Notes: a model not told the origin generated them from the sequence alone. A stretch of 64,000 nt of DNA from Companilactobacillus heilongjiangensis (GCF_000831645.3 NZ_CP012559.1:1364001-1428000); one strand, 5' to 3'; counted from the stretch's first letter, positions 42,158 through 53,123 are shown. Numbers and translations are program-made.

Positions 42158-45100
42158 CTATAAACCAAAATTAGCATTTCTCACTTTAATATACATATTA
42201 GTCGCGACACGATAATACTGTGCGCCATTGATAAAGCTTATTCTATCAACTTTATAAGATGCATTATTAGGAAGATATGCTCTTAATAAGTTTCCTTGTT
42301 GATCATACATTGGAGTATTTGCGTTGGTTGTTACTGTTAAATCTACCTCAGCATAATCACGTACCAATGCTGCTGGAACAAATTGATTAGTTGCTACTCG
42401 ATAAAACTTAACACCATTCATCAAGACAACTTTATCAGCTTTATACGTTCCATTAGCTGGTAGCGCAATATTTAACTTCTCACCACGTTCATTATAAACT
42501 GATGTCTCAGACTTAGTTGTTACCTCAGTATTAACATTAGAATATTTATAAACTTCACCGACTGGCACAAATTCATTTGTAGCAACACGATAATATTGCT
42601 GTCCATTAATGAGAGCAATTCGGTCGGCCTTCCACTCTGAACTTGGAGATAGTTCACGGCTGATTTTTGTTCCTTGGTAATCAACTAAATTGCCATAGAG
42701 ATTATTGTAAACACGAACTAGAATTGGTTCTGGTTCGATATAAACATAAACATCACTAGCTTTAGCGAATTCATCAGTTGCAACGCGATAGTACATGATG
42801 CCACCGATTGTGTATTCTTCATCGCTAAACCAACATGTGTCGATACCTAGATCATGACTATCCAACAATTTACCTTCATTATTATAAAGATTTACAGTGT
42901 TTGTTGTTGTCGCAATATTTTGATTCTTCTTAACGATAGTTCCATTTCCAATTACTGGAGTGCTACCACCACGAGAATTATAAACTAATGGATCAGTACC
43001 ATTCTTTATCTCATCACCATCACTAATTCCATCACCGTCAGTATCAGATTTCAATGGATCAGTACCGTATTTCATTATTTCATCAGCACTATTAACTCCA
43101 TCTTTATCAGGATCGATACCATAGTGAATAATTTCTGGCGTATCAGAATTATCAACATTTACTACTGTGATAGCACCATTACCATCTGGTAAATCAATCT
43201 TTTCTGGAACTGCATCAATTATTCTTTGAACTACTGGTTTGCCGTCTAATGATTCACTGATTATCTTAGTGCCCGTTGTTGGATCATAGTTATAAACTGT
43301 CTGCGTACCATCGTTCCATTCTTTGGTAACTTTAACTACCTTTCCAGCAGAATCCTTTTGAGTCGTTGTAGTGTTACCATCTTTATCAGTGGTTTTTCCT
43401 AGAACTGTAAGTTTACCTGGTTTAATTGTCACATTGTAATTCTTATTAGTACTTACGGCTGTAATATAATAAGTTCCTACATCTGGATTATTAGGTTCAT
43501 CATAAACCAAACCTAACGAATCTCCATCCTTCAGCTTATCATCAGTAGTATAAGAATTTTTTGGATTTGCATCCGTTGTATATTTAGTTTGTGAATTTAT
43601 TTCAATTGTGATTTCTGCCCGATTCAGAGTGAATGTATCAACGATATCATCAGGATTAAAAGTATAATTAGGATTCTCTTCTTGTAACTTTTTGATACCT
43701 TCAGGAGAAATTTTAACATTATACTTAACTCCAGCTTGTAAGTCATCTGATGAAACAGAATTTTTTGCACCATCCGGAATTATTTCATAGTCATGAGTAT
43801 CTAAATTATTGGTAAACCCAGGAATTTTTTGATATGGAGTTACGTTAATGTTCAAAGGTTGACCGTAAACATTGATACTACCTCTTGATGGTCCCATTTT
43901 TGTATCCACTGCAAGTGGCTTAACTGTTAAGTACCCTACATCTGGTGTATCGATTGAATAATTCGTATTTAGATTGGCTAAATCTGTTTTACCGTCATCA
44001 TTTAACTTGATTGTATAATTACCAGCTTGTAAATCTTCTGGCTTAACCTCTTCTCCCTTTTCATTAATGATTTCATAATCTTTTTGAGGTATCGATGTTT
44101 TTAAATTTGGATTATTTTCAAATTGGATTTCTGGTTTTGTTCCAAATGTCGTTGTTGAACCACTTATCTTAATATCATCTGCATTGACATGCTTTTGATC
44201 AACAATTAATTTAATAGTTCCGATTTCATCCTTTTGAGAGTAATTTGGATTAGCCGCCAACAGCTTAGCCAAACCTGCTTTAGTTAAATCAATCGTATAT
44301 CCATCCGCATTGGCATCTAATTTAGTCAAGTCTGTTGGTCCACCAACAGACTCAAAATCACCCAATGTTAAATCAGATGTATTTAAAGTAACTTTACCTG
44401 AAGCATCCTTAATATCAAACTGTGGTGTTTCACCATATGTAATCTTTGTACTACCTTTAACAGCCATGTTCACAGGATCATGACTAATTACCAAATTGGT
44501 ACCTGCTGCTGTAATATTATAATCGCTCTTTAATGTGGGATTAGCTACCAGCAACTTAGCCAAACCTACTTGGGTTAAATCAATCGTATATCCATCCGTA
44601 TTGACATCTAGTTTAGTAAAATCTACTGTTTTACCATTTGCCTCAAAGTCACTCAATGTTAAGCCAGATGTATCCAAAGCAACTTTACCCGCATCGTCTT
44701 CGATATTAAATTGTGGTGTTTCACCATATTTAATATTTGCACTGCCTTTAACATCCAATGTTATGTCAGCTGAATTAATTACAAAGTTGGCAACTTTCAC
44801 CGTAATATTATAATTACTATTTAGTTTAGATTTATCTTTATCCTCGGAGATGATATATGTACCAACGTTTGGATTTTGATCATCGCTTCTCTTTAAAGCC
44901 ACTCCCAAGTCACCTAACTTATCATCATTAGCTAAACTACCTGAAGTTACTTTGTCTAATGTAAGAGTAGGATCATCTGTCCCATATGTTTTATTGACAG
45001 CCTTTGCTTGAACAGTAATATCTCTTTTATTAACAATTAAATTAGCAGTCACGTTGGCCGTTGTGTTGTCGGTCACAGTTTTCTTTGCTTGAGAGTAATT

Positions 45101-48100
45101 TGGATTAGCTGCCAACAACTTAGCCAAACCTGCTTTAGTCAAATCTATCGTATATCCAGTCTCATTGGCATCTAATTTAGTAAAATCTGTTGGTCCACCA
45201 ACAACCTCAAAATCGCCCAATGTTAAATCAGATGTATTTAAAGTAACTTTACCTGAAGTATCTTTAATATCAAATTGTGGCTTTTCACCATATGTGATCT
45301 CCGTACTACCAGTAACACCTAATGTTACATCAGCCTGTTTAATTGTGAACTTGGCACCTGTTACCTTAATATCATAATTATTATTTAATTTTGATTTAGC
45401 TGAATCTTCCGAGATATCATAAGTACCAACGTTTTGATTTTGATCATCGCTTCTCTTTAAAGCCACTCCCAAATCACCTAAATTATCACCATCAGCTAAA
45501 CTACCTACGCTTACTTTATCCAATGTTAAAGTAGGATCAACTGTACCATATGTTTTCTCAACAGGGTTTGCTTGAACAGTAATAGGCCTTTTATCAACAA
45601 TTAAATTAGCAGTCACAACATCAGTTGCTGGATTGTAATTCGGATTAGTTGCCAACAACTTAGCCAAACCTGCTTTAGTTAAATCAATCGTATATCCATC
45701 CGCATTGGCATCTAATTTAGTCAAATCTGTTGGTCCACCAACAGATTCAAAATCACTCAATTTTAAATCAGATGTATTCAAAGTAACTTTACCTGAAGCA
45801 TCCTTAATATCAAACTGTGGTGTTTCACCATATGTGATCTTCGTACTACCAGTAACACTTAATGTTACATCAGCCTGTTTAATTGTGAACTTGGCATCTG
45901 TTACCTTAATATCATAATTATTATTTAATTTTGATTTAGCTGAATCTTCCGAGATATCATAAGTACCAACATTTTGATTTTGATCATCGCTTCTCTTTAA
46001 AGCCACTCCCAAGTCACCTAAATTATCACCATCAGCTAAACTACCTACAGTTACTTTATCTAATGTAAGAGTTGGATCATCTGTCCCATATGTTTTCTTA
46101 ACAGCCTTTGCTTGAACAGTAATATCTCTTTTATCAACAATTAAATTAGCAGTCACGTTGGCTGTTGTGTTGTCGGTCACAGTTTTCTTCGCTTGAGAGT
46201 AATTTGGATTAGCTGCCAACAACTTATCCAAACCTACTTTAGTCAAATCTATCGTATATCCAGTCTCATTGGCATCTAATTTAGTCAAATCTAATGGTCC
46301 ACCAACAACCTCAAAATCATCCAATGTTAAATCAGATGTATTTAAAGTAACTTTACCTGCAGCATCTTCAATATTAAACTGTGGCTTTTCACCGTATGTG
46401 ATCTCCGTACTACCTTTAACATCCAATGTTATGTCAGCTGAATTAATTACAAAGTTGGCAACTTTCACCGTAATATTATAATTACTATTTAGTTTAGATT
46501 TATCTTTATCCTCGGAGATGATATATGTACCAACGTTTGGATTTTGATCATCGCTTCTCGTTAAAGCTACTCCCAAATCACTTAACTTATCACCATCGGC
46601 TAAACTACCTACAGTTACTTTATCTAATGTAAAAGTAGGATCATCTGTCCCATATGTTTTCTTAACAGCCTTTGCTTGAACAGTAATATCTCTTTTATCA
46701 ACAATTAAATTAGCAGTCACGTTGGCTGTTGTGTTGTCGGTCACAGTTTTCTTTGCTTGAGAATAATTTGGATTAGCTGCCAACAACTTAGCCAAACCTG
46801 CTTTAGTCAAATCAATCGTATATCCACCCGCATTGGCATCTAATTTAGTCAAGTCTGTTGGTCCACCAACAGCCTCAAAATCACTCAATTTTAAATTAGA
46901 TGTATTTAAAGTAACTTTACCTGAAACATCCCTAATATCAAACTGTGGTGTTTCACCATATGTAATCTCCGTACTGCCTTTAACAGCCAACTCAACAGGA
47001 GCTTGATCAATTACAAAGTCGGCATCTGTTACCGTAATATTATAATTACTATTTAGTTTAGATTTATCTTCATCCTCGGAGATTTTATATGTACCAACGT
47101 TTTGATTTTGATCATCGCTTCTCTTTAAAGCCACTCCCAAATCACCTAACGCATCGCCATTAGCTAAACTTCCGGAAGTAACTTTATCTATTGTAAAGGC
47201 GGGATCATCTGTTCCATATGTTTTTTTAACAGCCTTTGATTGAACAGTAATGTCTCTTTTATCAACAATTAAATTAACAGTCACAACATCAGTTACTGAA
47301 TTGTAATTCGGATTAGCTGCCAACAACTTATCCAAACCTACTTTAGTCAAATCTATCGTATATCCAGTCTCATTGGCATCTAATTTAGTCAAATCTAATG
47401 GTCCACCAACAACCTCAAAATCACTCAATTTTAAATCAGATGTATTCAAAGTAACTTTACCTGAAGCATCCTTAATATCAAACTGTGGTGTTTCACCATA
47501 TGTGATCTTCGTACTACCAGTAACACTTAATGTTACATCAGCCTTTTTAATTGTGAACTTGGCACCTGTTACCTTAATATCATAATTATTATTTAATTTT
47601 GATTTAGCTGAATCTTCCGAGATATCATAAGTACCAACATTTTGATTTTGATCATCGCTTCTCTTTAAAGCCACTCCCAAGTCACCTAAATTATCACCAT
47701 CAGCTAAACTACCTACGCTTACTTTATCCAATGTTAAAGTAGGATCAACTGTACCATATGTTTTCTCAACAGGTTTTGCTTGAACAGTAATAGGCCTTTT
47801 ATCAACAATTAAATTAGCAGTCACAACATCAGTTGCTGGATTGTAATTCGGATTATCTTTAGTCAACTTATCCAGACCTGCCTGAGTCAATTTGATTGTA
47901 TATCCTGCCGATTTTGCATCCAGTTTAGTCAAATCTACAGATCCACCATCAACTTCAAAATCACTTAATGATAAGTCAGACGTATCCAAAGTTACCTTGC
48001 CTAAAACATCTTCAATATTAAATTGTGGTGTTTCACCATATGTGATCTCCGTACTGCCTTTAACAGCCAAGTTTACAGGATCCTGACCAATTGAGAATGT

Positions 48101-51100
48101 ATTACCGTCTACTTTAATATTATAATTATCATTTAATTTTGATTTAGCTGAATCTTCCGAGATATCATAAGTACCAACATTTTCACCAACAGCCCTCTTC
48201 AAAACCACTCCCAAATCACCTAACGTATCGCCATTTGCTAAACTACCTACAGTTACTCTATCTAATGAAAGCTTTGAATCAGGCGTACCATATGGTTTAC
48301 CATCAACTCCTGCTTTAACGGTAATCTCTCTTTGATTAACAGTTAAAACCCCAGGTGTAGTATTAATACCATCAAAAATATAATTGCTTGCATTAGAGAG
48401 TTTTTTCAAACCAGAACTAGTATAAGTAATATGATAAGTACCATCATGTTTCAATTCACTGCGGTTAACCTGATTATTATCAGTATCAACAATTTGATAA
48501 TCATCTTGGTTCAATTGGTCCTTATCGTTGTCAAAACTACTACTAAATTCTGGCAACGTATCATCACCATAAGTATACGTAGCACCATTTGTATTTTCAG
48601 TCACATGAATTGGATTAATCGTTAAAGTAGGTGAAACATAAAGTCCAGCGTATTTGTTATCTGGACTCAGACTCTTAAGATAATCTCTACCAGAATCGGT
48701 TAGCTTAAGAATATATCTACCAGCATCTTTAGGCTTTTCAGCAAGAGGGTTTACAGGGTCTGTTGAAGCATAATAGGTAAAATAATCTGCCTTATCAAAG
48801 CCTGCTTTTTGTTCATCAGAAACGGTTGCTCCAAAACCAGGACTAAACTCAACAGTTGGATAACCGGTATCTAGGCCATAGTCAACATTCCAAGAATTGA
48901 AGGTAGCTAAGCTATCCTTTGCATCACTATTAACTCCCTTCAATTCAGTCAAATTGTTTTTAAATGGTGTTAGTAGATCCATAACTGCCTTTAAATTTTT
49001 GTAACCTGTTTGTCCATCCTGATAAATTGTTTGATCCTCTTTATCTGTTTGACCAGCAGCAAATGCAGCCTGTGCAAGCTTATTGTCGGCAGATAAGTCA
49101 GTATAGATTTTTGTGATTGAATCCAAGAATGTCTGTGCACTTGCTTTTTGATCTGTACTCAAACCAGCATAAGCAATGAATGTATTGTACAAGCTTTTCG
49201 CTTGAGTATTATAACTATCGGCCTTAGCTTGGTTTGCTTTAGCCTGATCGTTCCAACTAGCCAAAGTTGATTTGGTTGGTACTAATAAACTAGCCGTCTC
49301 CGTTTGTGGATTCTTAGGGTCTGTGGAGTCAGTACCAGTGGCATTCCCGACATCGGACCAACGATAATCAGGATCAGTTCCAGTAGTAACCACAGTTTTA
49401 TTATTACTTACAACTGCTGCACCTTTCTCATCTATTAATGGCTGTTGGTTCAAAGCATCAGTAATCGATTGATTCGTACCAGCAGACGCATTAGAAGCAG
49501 ATACGATTTGACCATCGACAGTGGTACCAGTGGCTGTGTAATAGTGTCCAATAGGAATAGCCGTTCCCTCAGTCGTGGTTGAATCAGTTCCAGAATCTGC
49601 TGTTAAATCAACCTGTAAGATATCGTTTGCTTGTTTTTCATTATCTTTTGGAGCAGCTAATATAACGGAAGTTGCTGTATAACCAGGAATTTGTATTAAC
49701 GTTTTTTGGCCTTCAACTGCCACAACTTGAACTGGTTTCAATCCAGTAATTGGTTGTTGTGTACTCTTGTCGATAGGTGTCACATTAGCTACAAAGGCCC
49801 GTCTAACTGGAATCTTCATTGTTTGATCACTGCTATCAGTAACGGTATAAGTGTAGTAAGTATTATCTGCAATATCTTTATCCTGATACTTGTCGTTACC
49901 AATGTAGTGTGCTTGGCCATTTGCATCAGAAACAATTTGTGATTTATCAATTACATACGGATTTCCACTGGCATCTTGCGGAATAATAGCAATTAAATTA
50001 GGGTCCAATTTATCGTCCTTAACGGCACGATTTGCTGCCTCCTGTGTTGAGAAGACGGAAATAGTATCACCAATGGTAGCAACCGCCTTAACAGAGGTAT
50101 TAGCTAATGATGGATTAACATCCGCTTTGTTACTATCAAACAAGTTAACGTTTAAATTAATTGACTTTGGGGTATATTCAAAATTCTTTATTTTAGCTGA
50201 ATAATCATTACGCTGACCTCCAGTTGAAGCGGCAACTGAAATAGAATAACCATCTGAAGTATTAGTTATATTTTTTGTAAAGGTATTACCACCAATTGTT
50301 ACACTTAACTTTTGAGAATTCTGATCATAGTTCATTACGAAATCAACATTACGACTACTCCCTAAGCCCAAGTTAGGGTCACTAGCCAGATCCCAATCAG
50401 TGGTACCTTGATAACCTTGAACTGATTGCAAGTCACCATTACTGTTAGTTGTTCTCCAACCAAAATAAGGATTCCTACTTGGATCGTTGTAGTTACTGTT
50501 GTAATACTGATCATAAACAAAACCAAAAGCATTCTGTAAACCGCCTAATCCTAATTGACCACCTGAACCACCTTGGGTAGCGGTACTAGGATCACCTGGT
50601 GCAAAAATGAAACCAACACTATCAGCCCCATCACTACTATTACTCCCAATTCCTAGAGATCCAGACATACTAAAATTATGGCTGAAATCAATTTCATGTT
50701 CAAAAGAAACATGTGCCACTTGATGACCAGTTACTGGATCATCAGCCCCATATACCTTATGTGGATCATTAGAGGTTAGATTAATTGAACCATCGTCGCC
50801 GATTGTTTCAGAACTCGTATTAGCAGTCTTATCAAAATCATTATCGTTTCCATCTTTATTTTCAACTGTAGCTGTAAAGTGATCTTTAATTTGATCAGCG
50901 GTTAACGTCACCACATTGCTAGATTCATTTTTAGAAACGCCAATGTCAGTTGAGGTATTTGGATCTAAAGACAATACTGGATAAGTTTTAGCTGTATCAG
51001 TTGTTGGCTCCGTCGTAGCATCAGTTGCTTGGCTTTTGACATCTGGTGTAGCTGAAGCATCAGGTACTACTGCTGCCTGACGTAACAATCCTGCTTTTGA

Positions 51101-51580
51101 GACGCCTGTCAAAGTAGCTGAATCACCTGTTTTCCCATCTGTAGGAATGTTCCCTCCATTAACAGCTCCAGTTTGCTCTTTTGCAATATCATTCCCAGCT
51201 GCACCTTGTTGCGTTGATTTCACTGTTGTAGTTTCTTTTCCAGTATCATCAGCTAGTTTAGTACCTTGCACCTTTTGAGCTGGGGTTACCGGTGTCGTAT
51301 TTTCTCCAGTACTACCCGATGATTCGCCAGTACCGGAATTTTCAGTTTTAGTAATTGTTGGTGCAGAATCACTCTTTGATGAATTCGTTAAACTCGTATT
51401 CTGAGCTGTATTAGTAATTGCAGCATGAACATTAACTGTTCCGGCACTCTCCGCAAAAGCAAAAGCTGAAAAAGTGACTAACAAACTACCAAAAATTCGT
51501 GTCTTAATTTTCCATCCCGTGTGTCCTTTGTATAAAATAAATCGTTTCTTTTCCTCGTAACTAGATACTTTTTGCCTCAT
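42158..51580 (-). CDS. Giant secreted adhesin: lectin domain, MBG-type repeats, SLAP-like C-terminus
   Basis: 3140 residues. A degenerate KxYKxGKxW-type signal peptide (YKGHTGW at 17-23, hydrophobic to about 46) opens the protein. A Ser/Thr-rich segment follows to about 210, then an L-type lectin-like domain (about 280-465; VSFEHEIDFSH, GADSVGFIFAPGD, FGFVYDQYYN). Residues about 770-900 are helical. From about 905 to 2735 run alternating beta-rich MBG-like modules: type A (KGSTEITYGETPQF, eight copies) and type B (KKTYGTDDPTLTLDKVTVGS, seven copies). Near 2820-2870 is a calcium-binding type-3 segment (DTDGDGISDGDE). Four SLAP/DUF5776-like repeats (YYRVATNEF) fill about 2880-3140. There is no LPXTG motif, so wall attachment is probably non-covalent. 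Confidence 0.9.
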   Translation of the reverse strand: MRQKVSSYEEKKRFILYKGHTGWKIKTRIFGSLLVTFSAFAFAESAGTVNVHAAITNTAQNTSLTNSSKSDSAPTITKTENSGTGESSGSTGENTTPVTPAQKVQGTKLADDTGKETTTVKSTQQGAAGNDIAKEQTGAVNGGNIPTDGKTGDSATLTGVSKAGLLRQAAVVPDASATPDVKSQATDATTEPTTDTAKTYPVLSLDPNTSTDIGVSKNESSNVVTLTADQIKDHFTATVENKDGNDNDFDKTANTSSETIGDDGSINLTSNDPHKVYGADDPVTGHQVAHVSFEHEIDFSHNFSMSGSLGIGSNSSDGADSVGFIFAPGDPSTATQGGSGGQLGLGGLQNAFGFVYDQYYNSNYNDPSRNPYFGWRTTNSNGDLQSVQGYQGTTDWDLASDPNLGLGSSRNVDFVMNYDQNSQKLSVTIGGNTFTKNITNTSDGYSISVAASTGGQRNDYSAKIKNFEYTPKSINLNVNLFDSNKADVNPSLANTSVKAVATIGDTISVFSTQEAANRAVKDDKLDPNLIAIIPQDASGNPYVIDKSQIVSDANGQAHYIGNDKYQDKDIADNTYYTYTVTDSSDQTMKIPVRRAFVANVTPIDKSTQQPITGLKPVQVVAVEGQKTLIQIPGYTATSVILAAPKDNEKQANDILQVDLTADSGTDSTTTEGTAIPIGHYYTATGTTVDGQIVSASNASAGTNQSITDALNQQPLIDEKGAAVVSNNKTVVTTGTDPDYRWSDVGNATGTDSTDPKNPQTETASLLVPTKSTLASWNDQAKANQAKADSYNTQAKSLYNTFIAYAGLSTDQKASAQTFLDSITKIYTDLSADNKLAQAAFAAGQTDKEDQTIYQDGQTGYKNLKAVMDLLTPFKNNLTELKGVNSDAKDSLATFNSWNVDYGLDTGYPTVEFSPGFGATVSDEQKAGFDKADYFTYYASTDPVNPLAEKPKDAGRYILKLTDSGRDYLKSLSPDNKYAGLYVSPTLTINPIHVTENTNGATYTYGDDTLPEFSSSFDNDKDQLNQDDYQIVDTDNNQVNRSELKHDGTYHITYTSSGLKKLSNASNYIFDGINTTPGVLTVNQREITVKAGVDGKPYGTPDSKLSLDRVTVGSLANGDTLGDLGVVLKRAVGENVGTYDISEDSAKSKLNDNYNIKVDGNTFSIGQDPVNLAVKGSTEITYGETPQFNIEDVLGKVTLDTSDLSLSDFEVDGGSVDLTKLDAKSAGYTIKLTQAGLDKLTKDNPNYNPATDVVTANLIVDKRPITVQAKPVEKTYGTVDPTLTLDKVSVGSLADGDNLGDLGVALKRSDDQNQNVGTYDISEDSAKSKLNNNYDIKVTGAKFTIKKADVTLSVTGSTKITYGETPQFDIKDASGKVTLNTSDLKLSDFEVVGGPLDLTKLDANETGYTIDLTKVGLDKLLAANPNYNSVTDVVTVNLIVDKRDITVQSKAVKKTYGTDDPAFTIDKVTSGSLANGDALGDLGVALKRSDDQNQNVGTYKISEDEDKSKLNSNYNITVTDADFVIDQAPVELAVKGSTEITYGETPQFDIRDVSGKVTLNTSNLKLSDFEAVGGPTDLTKLDANAGGYTIDLTKAGLAKLLAANPNYSQAKKTVTDNTTANVTANLIVDKRDITVQAKAVKKTYGTDDPTFTLDKVTVGSLADGDKLSDLGVALTRSDDQNPNVGTYIISEDKDKSKLNSNYNITVKVANFVINSADITLDVKGSTEITYGEKPQFNIEDAAGKVTLNTSDLTLDDFEVVGGPLDLTKLDANETGYTIDLTKVGLDKLLAANPNYSQAKKTVTDNTTANVTANLIVDKRDITVQAKAVKKTYGTDDPTLTLDKVTVGSLADGDNLGDLGVALKRSDDQNQNVGTYDISEDSAKSKLNNNYDIKVTDAKFTIKQADVTLSVTGSTKITYGETPQFDIKDASGKVTLNTSDLKLSDFESVGGPTDLTKLDANADGYTIDLTKAGLAKLLATNPNYNPATDVVTANLIVDKRPITVQANPVEKTYGTVDPTLTLDKVSVGSLADGDNLGDLGVALKRSDDQNQNVGTYDISEDSAKSKLNNNYDIKVTGAKFTIKQADVTLGVTGSTEITYGEKPQFDIKDTSGKVTLNTSDLTLGDFEVVGGPTDFTKLDANETGYTIDLTKAGLAKLLAANPNYSQAKKTVTDNTTANVTANLIVNKRDITVQAKAVNKTYGTDDPTLTLDKVTSGSLANDDKLGDLGVALKRSDDQNPNVGTYIISEDKDKSKLNSNYNITVKVANFVINSADITLDVKGSANIKYGETPQFNIEDDAGKVALDTSGLTLSDFEANGKTVDFTKLDVNTDGYTIDLTQVGLAKLLVANPTLKSDYNITAAGTNLVISHDPVNMAVKGSTKITYGETPQFDIKDASGKVTLNTSDLTLGDFESVGGPTDLTKLDANADGYTIDLTKAGLAKLLAANPNYSQKDEIGTIKLIVDQKHVNADDIKISGSTTTFGTKPEIQFENNPNLKTSIPQKDYEIINEKGEEVKPEDLQAGNYTIKLNDDGKTDLANLNTNYSIDTPDVGYLTVKPLAVDTKMGPSRGSINVYGQPLNINVTPYQKIPGFTNNLDTHDYEIIPDGAKNSVSSDDLQAGVKYNVKISPEGIKKLQEENPNYTFNPDDIVDTFTLNRAEITIEINSQTKYTTDANPKNSYTTDDKLKDGDSLGLVYDEPNNPDVGTYYITAVSTNKNYNVTIKPGKLTVLGKTTDKDGNTTTTQKDSAGKVVKVTKEWNDGTQTVYNYDPTTGTKIISESLDGKPVVQRIIDAVPEKIDLPDGNGAITVVNVDNSDTPEIIHYGIDPDKDGVNSADEIMKYGTDPLKSDTDGDGISDGDEIKNGTDPLVYNSRGGSTPVIGNGTIVKKNQNIATTTNTVNLYNNEGKLLDSHDLGIDTCWFSDEEYTIGGIMYYRVATDEFAKASDVYVYIEPEPILVRVYNNLYGNLVDYQGTKISRELSPSSEWKADRIALINGQQYYRVATNEFVPVGEVYKYSNVNTEVTTKSETSVYNERGEKLNIALPANGTYKADKVVLMNGVKFYRVATNQFVPAALVRDYAEVDLTVTTNANTPMYDQQGNLLRAYLPNNASYKVDRISFINGAQYYRVATNMYIKVRNANFGL
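43405..48870 (-). repeat. Tandem MBG-like coding repeats inside the giant adhesin
   Basis: Module pairs recur about every 540-565 bases, for example near 45165, 45705 and 46269, with long near-identical stretches between pairs. DNA similarity is high enough for slippage or recombination to change copy number. One type B module is almost wholly deleted near 44460-44560, where the protein passes from type A (LLVANPTLKSDYNIT) directly into the next type A. Confidence 0.85.
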
Positions 51581-51675
51581 GATTTTCCCCTTTATTTAAA
51601 TATTTGTTAAAGCCTTTTCACATAATCTAATAAGACCTTTCCCCTTCAACAAAATTCCAACAATATAAAACAATT

Positions 51676-53034
51676 CTACGAACGCAAATATCCATTCTCC
51701 TGTTTAACTGCTTTTTGAGCGGCTAAATTTAGATAATCAAATGGATTATTAAAGTTCGGTGAAAATAGCATATCCAAAAATGCTAATTGATCTATCGTTC
51801 CACCATTTTGAATTAGACCTGAAACAGTATTAGCTGACTGTGAAACATCGTGTTGACTCATTAACTGAGCTCCCAAAATCTTTCGGCTATTCTTGTCATA
51901 AACTAGGATGACCGTTACTTTAAAGTCATCTGGCATAAATGTCGGACGATACGGTCCTTCATAAATAACACTGCCAACATTAAATAATTTGGCTTTGGCA
52001 TCTTTTAGGGTCATCCCTGTAACCGCCACTGTCTGATCAAAAATTTGCATACCCATTGTTGCTTGAGTTCCAATGGATCTAACTTTTCGATCAAACACAT
52101 TGATTCCAGCCAACATCCCTTCACGAACTGCGTGGGACGCTAACGGAAAATACTGCTCTGAGTCGGTTGGATTGAAATGCACGATTGCATCATCTCCGGC
52201 TGCCAAAATATCAGGATCAGACGTATGCATATATGGATCAACTACAATCGCACCATTTTCCAACATTTTAACCTGACCTTGTAAAAGACTAGTTTCTGGA
52301 ATTACTCCAGCACTCACAACTGCCATATCGACCTGATATTTTTTATTATCAGTGGTAGTTATCGTTAATCCACCATCAGCCGAATCTAAAAATGCATTGG
52401 CATGAGTTCCTATAATTATATGAACACCTTTTGCACTTAGGGTCGATTCAATTTCTATTGAAATAATTGGTTCGACATATTTATCCAATAAATAAGGCTT
52501 ATTATGAATCAACCAAACTTCGTGCCCAGACTTGGCAAAACCTTCAGTCAATTCGACTCCGGCATAGCCACCACCAATGATTGCTATCCTGTGTTTTTCA
52601 GTAGTATTTACACATAAGCTTTGTGCCTGATCAAAAGTTTTACATAACAAAACTTTCGAATTCTCAACGCCACTGATTGTTGGTATGGCTGTTAAAGATC
52701 CAGTTGTCATAATCAATTTATCGTACGTCGAAGTTTCAATTTCTTTAGTCACCAAGTCTTGAATAACTAGTGAATGTTTCTGATGGTCGATATGAATTAC
52801 GTCATGATTTAACTTCAAATCGATCCCTTGTTTCAGAAAATCTTTAGGTTCAATATCTAATGCATCTGATAAGGTTTTGACAGTTCCTTCCAAATGTAAA
52901 TAGGCTGCACAAGATAAGTATGATATACTGTTTTGCCGTTCATAGACTGTTATTTCGGTTTCAGGATAATCTTGTGAAATCTGTCTAATCGCTGTCATAC
53001 CGGCTTGCGTGCATCCAATTACGACAACTTTCAT
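51676..53034 (-). CDS. NADH oxidase / CoA-disulfide reductase family flavoprotein
   Basis: 452-residue FAD-dependent pyridine nucleotide-disulfide oxidoreductase. The FAD motif is MKVVVIGCTQAG with a Cys within the usual GxGxxG spacing. The redox cysteine is Cys42 in ISYLSCAAYL, matching Cys42-type NADH oxidases and peroxidases. The NAD(P) motif is IAIIGGGYAGVE near residue 150, and ILAAGDDAIV is the second FAD motif. It probably reduces oxygen, peroxide or CoA-disulfide with NADH; which one is not resolvable. The ribosome site is poor (AAAGG 16 bases away). Monocistronic, upstream of the giant adhesin but not obviously linked. Confidence 0.85.
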   Translation of the reverse strand: MKVVVIGCTQAGMTAIRQISQDYPETEITVYERQNSISYLSCAAYLHLEGTVKTLSDALDIEPKDFLKQGIDLKLNHDVIHIDHQKHSLVIQDLVTKEIETSTYDKLIMTTGSLTAIPTISGVENSKVLLCKTFDQAQSLCVNTTEKHRIAIIGGGYAGVELTEGFAKSGHEVWLIHNKPYLLDKYVEPIISIEIESTLSAKGVHIIIGTHANAFLDSADGGLTITTTDNKKYQVDMAVVSAGVIPETSLLQGQVKMLENGAIVVDPYMHTSDPDILAAGDDAIVHFNPTDSEQYFPLASHAVREGMLAGINVFDRKVRSIGTQATMGMQIFDQTVAVTGMTLKDAKAKLFNVGSVIYEGPYRPTFMPDDFKVTVILVYDKNSRKILGAQLMSQHDVSQSANTVSGLIQNGGTIDQLAFLDMLFSPNFNNPFDYLNLAAQKAVKQENGYLRS

Positions 53035-53123
53035 AATTTATTTTATTTTTCCTTTATTCTTTATTTTATCTCTAGTATAGTTGTCTTTAGAGATTTGTAT
53101 AGCCCAATTAGGAGGTCATTTTA

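Noticed and set aside
44535-48086. Series of 64-92 codon plus-strand ORFs at regular spacing
   Set aside because: They are antisense shadows of the tandem MBG modules of the giant adhesin; the regular spacing is that of the repeats.
42158-51580. Sortase-anchored surface protein
   Set aside because: The C-terminus (ATNMYIKVRNANFGL) has no LPXTG motif, hydrophobic segment or basic tail.
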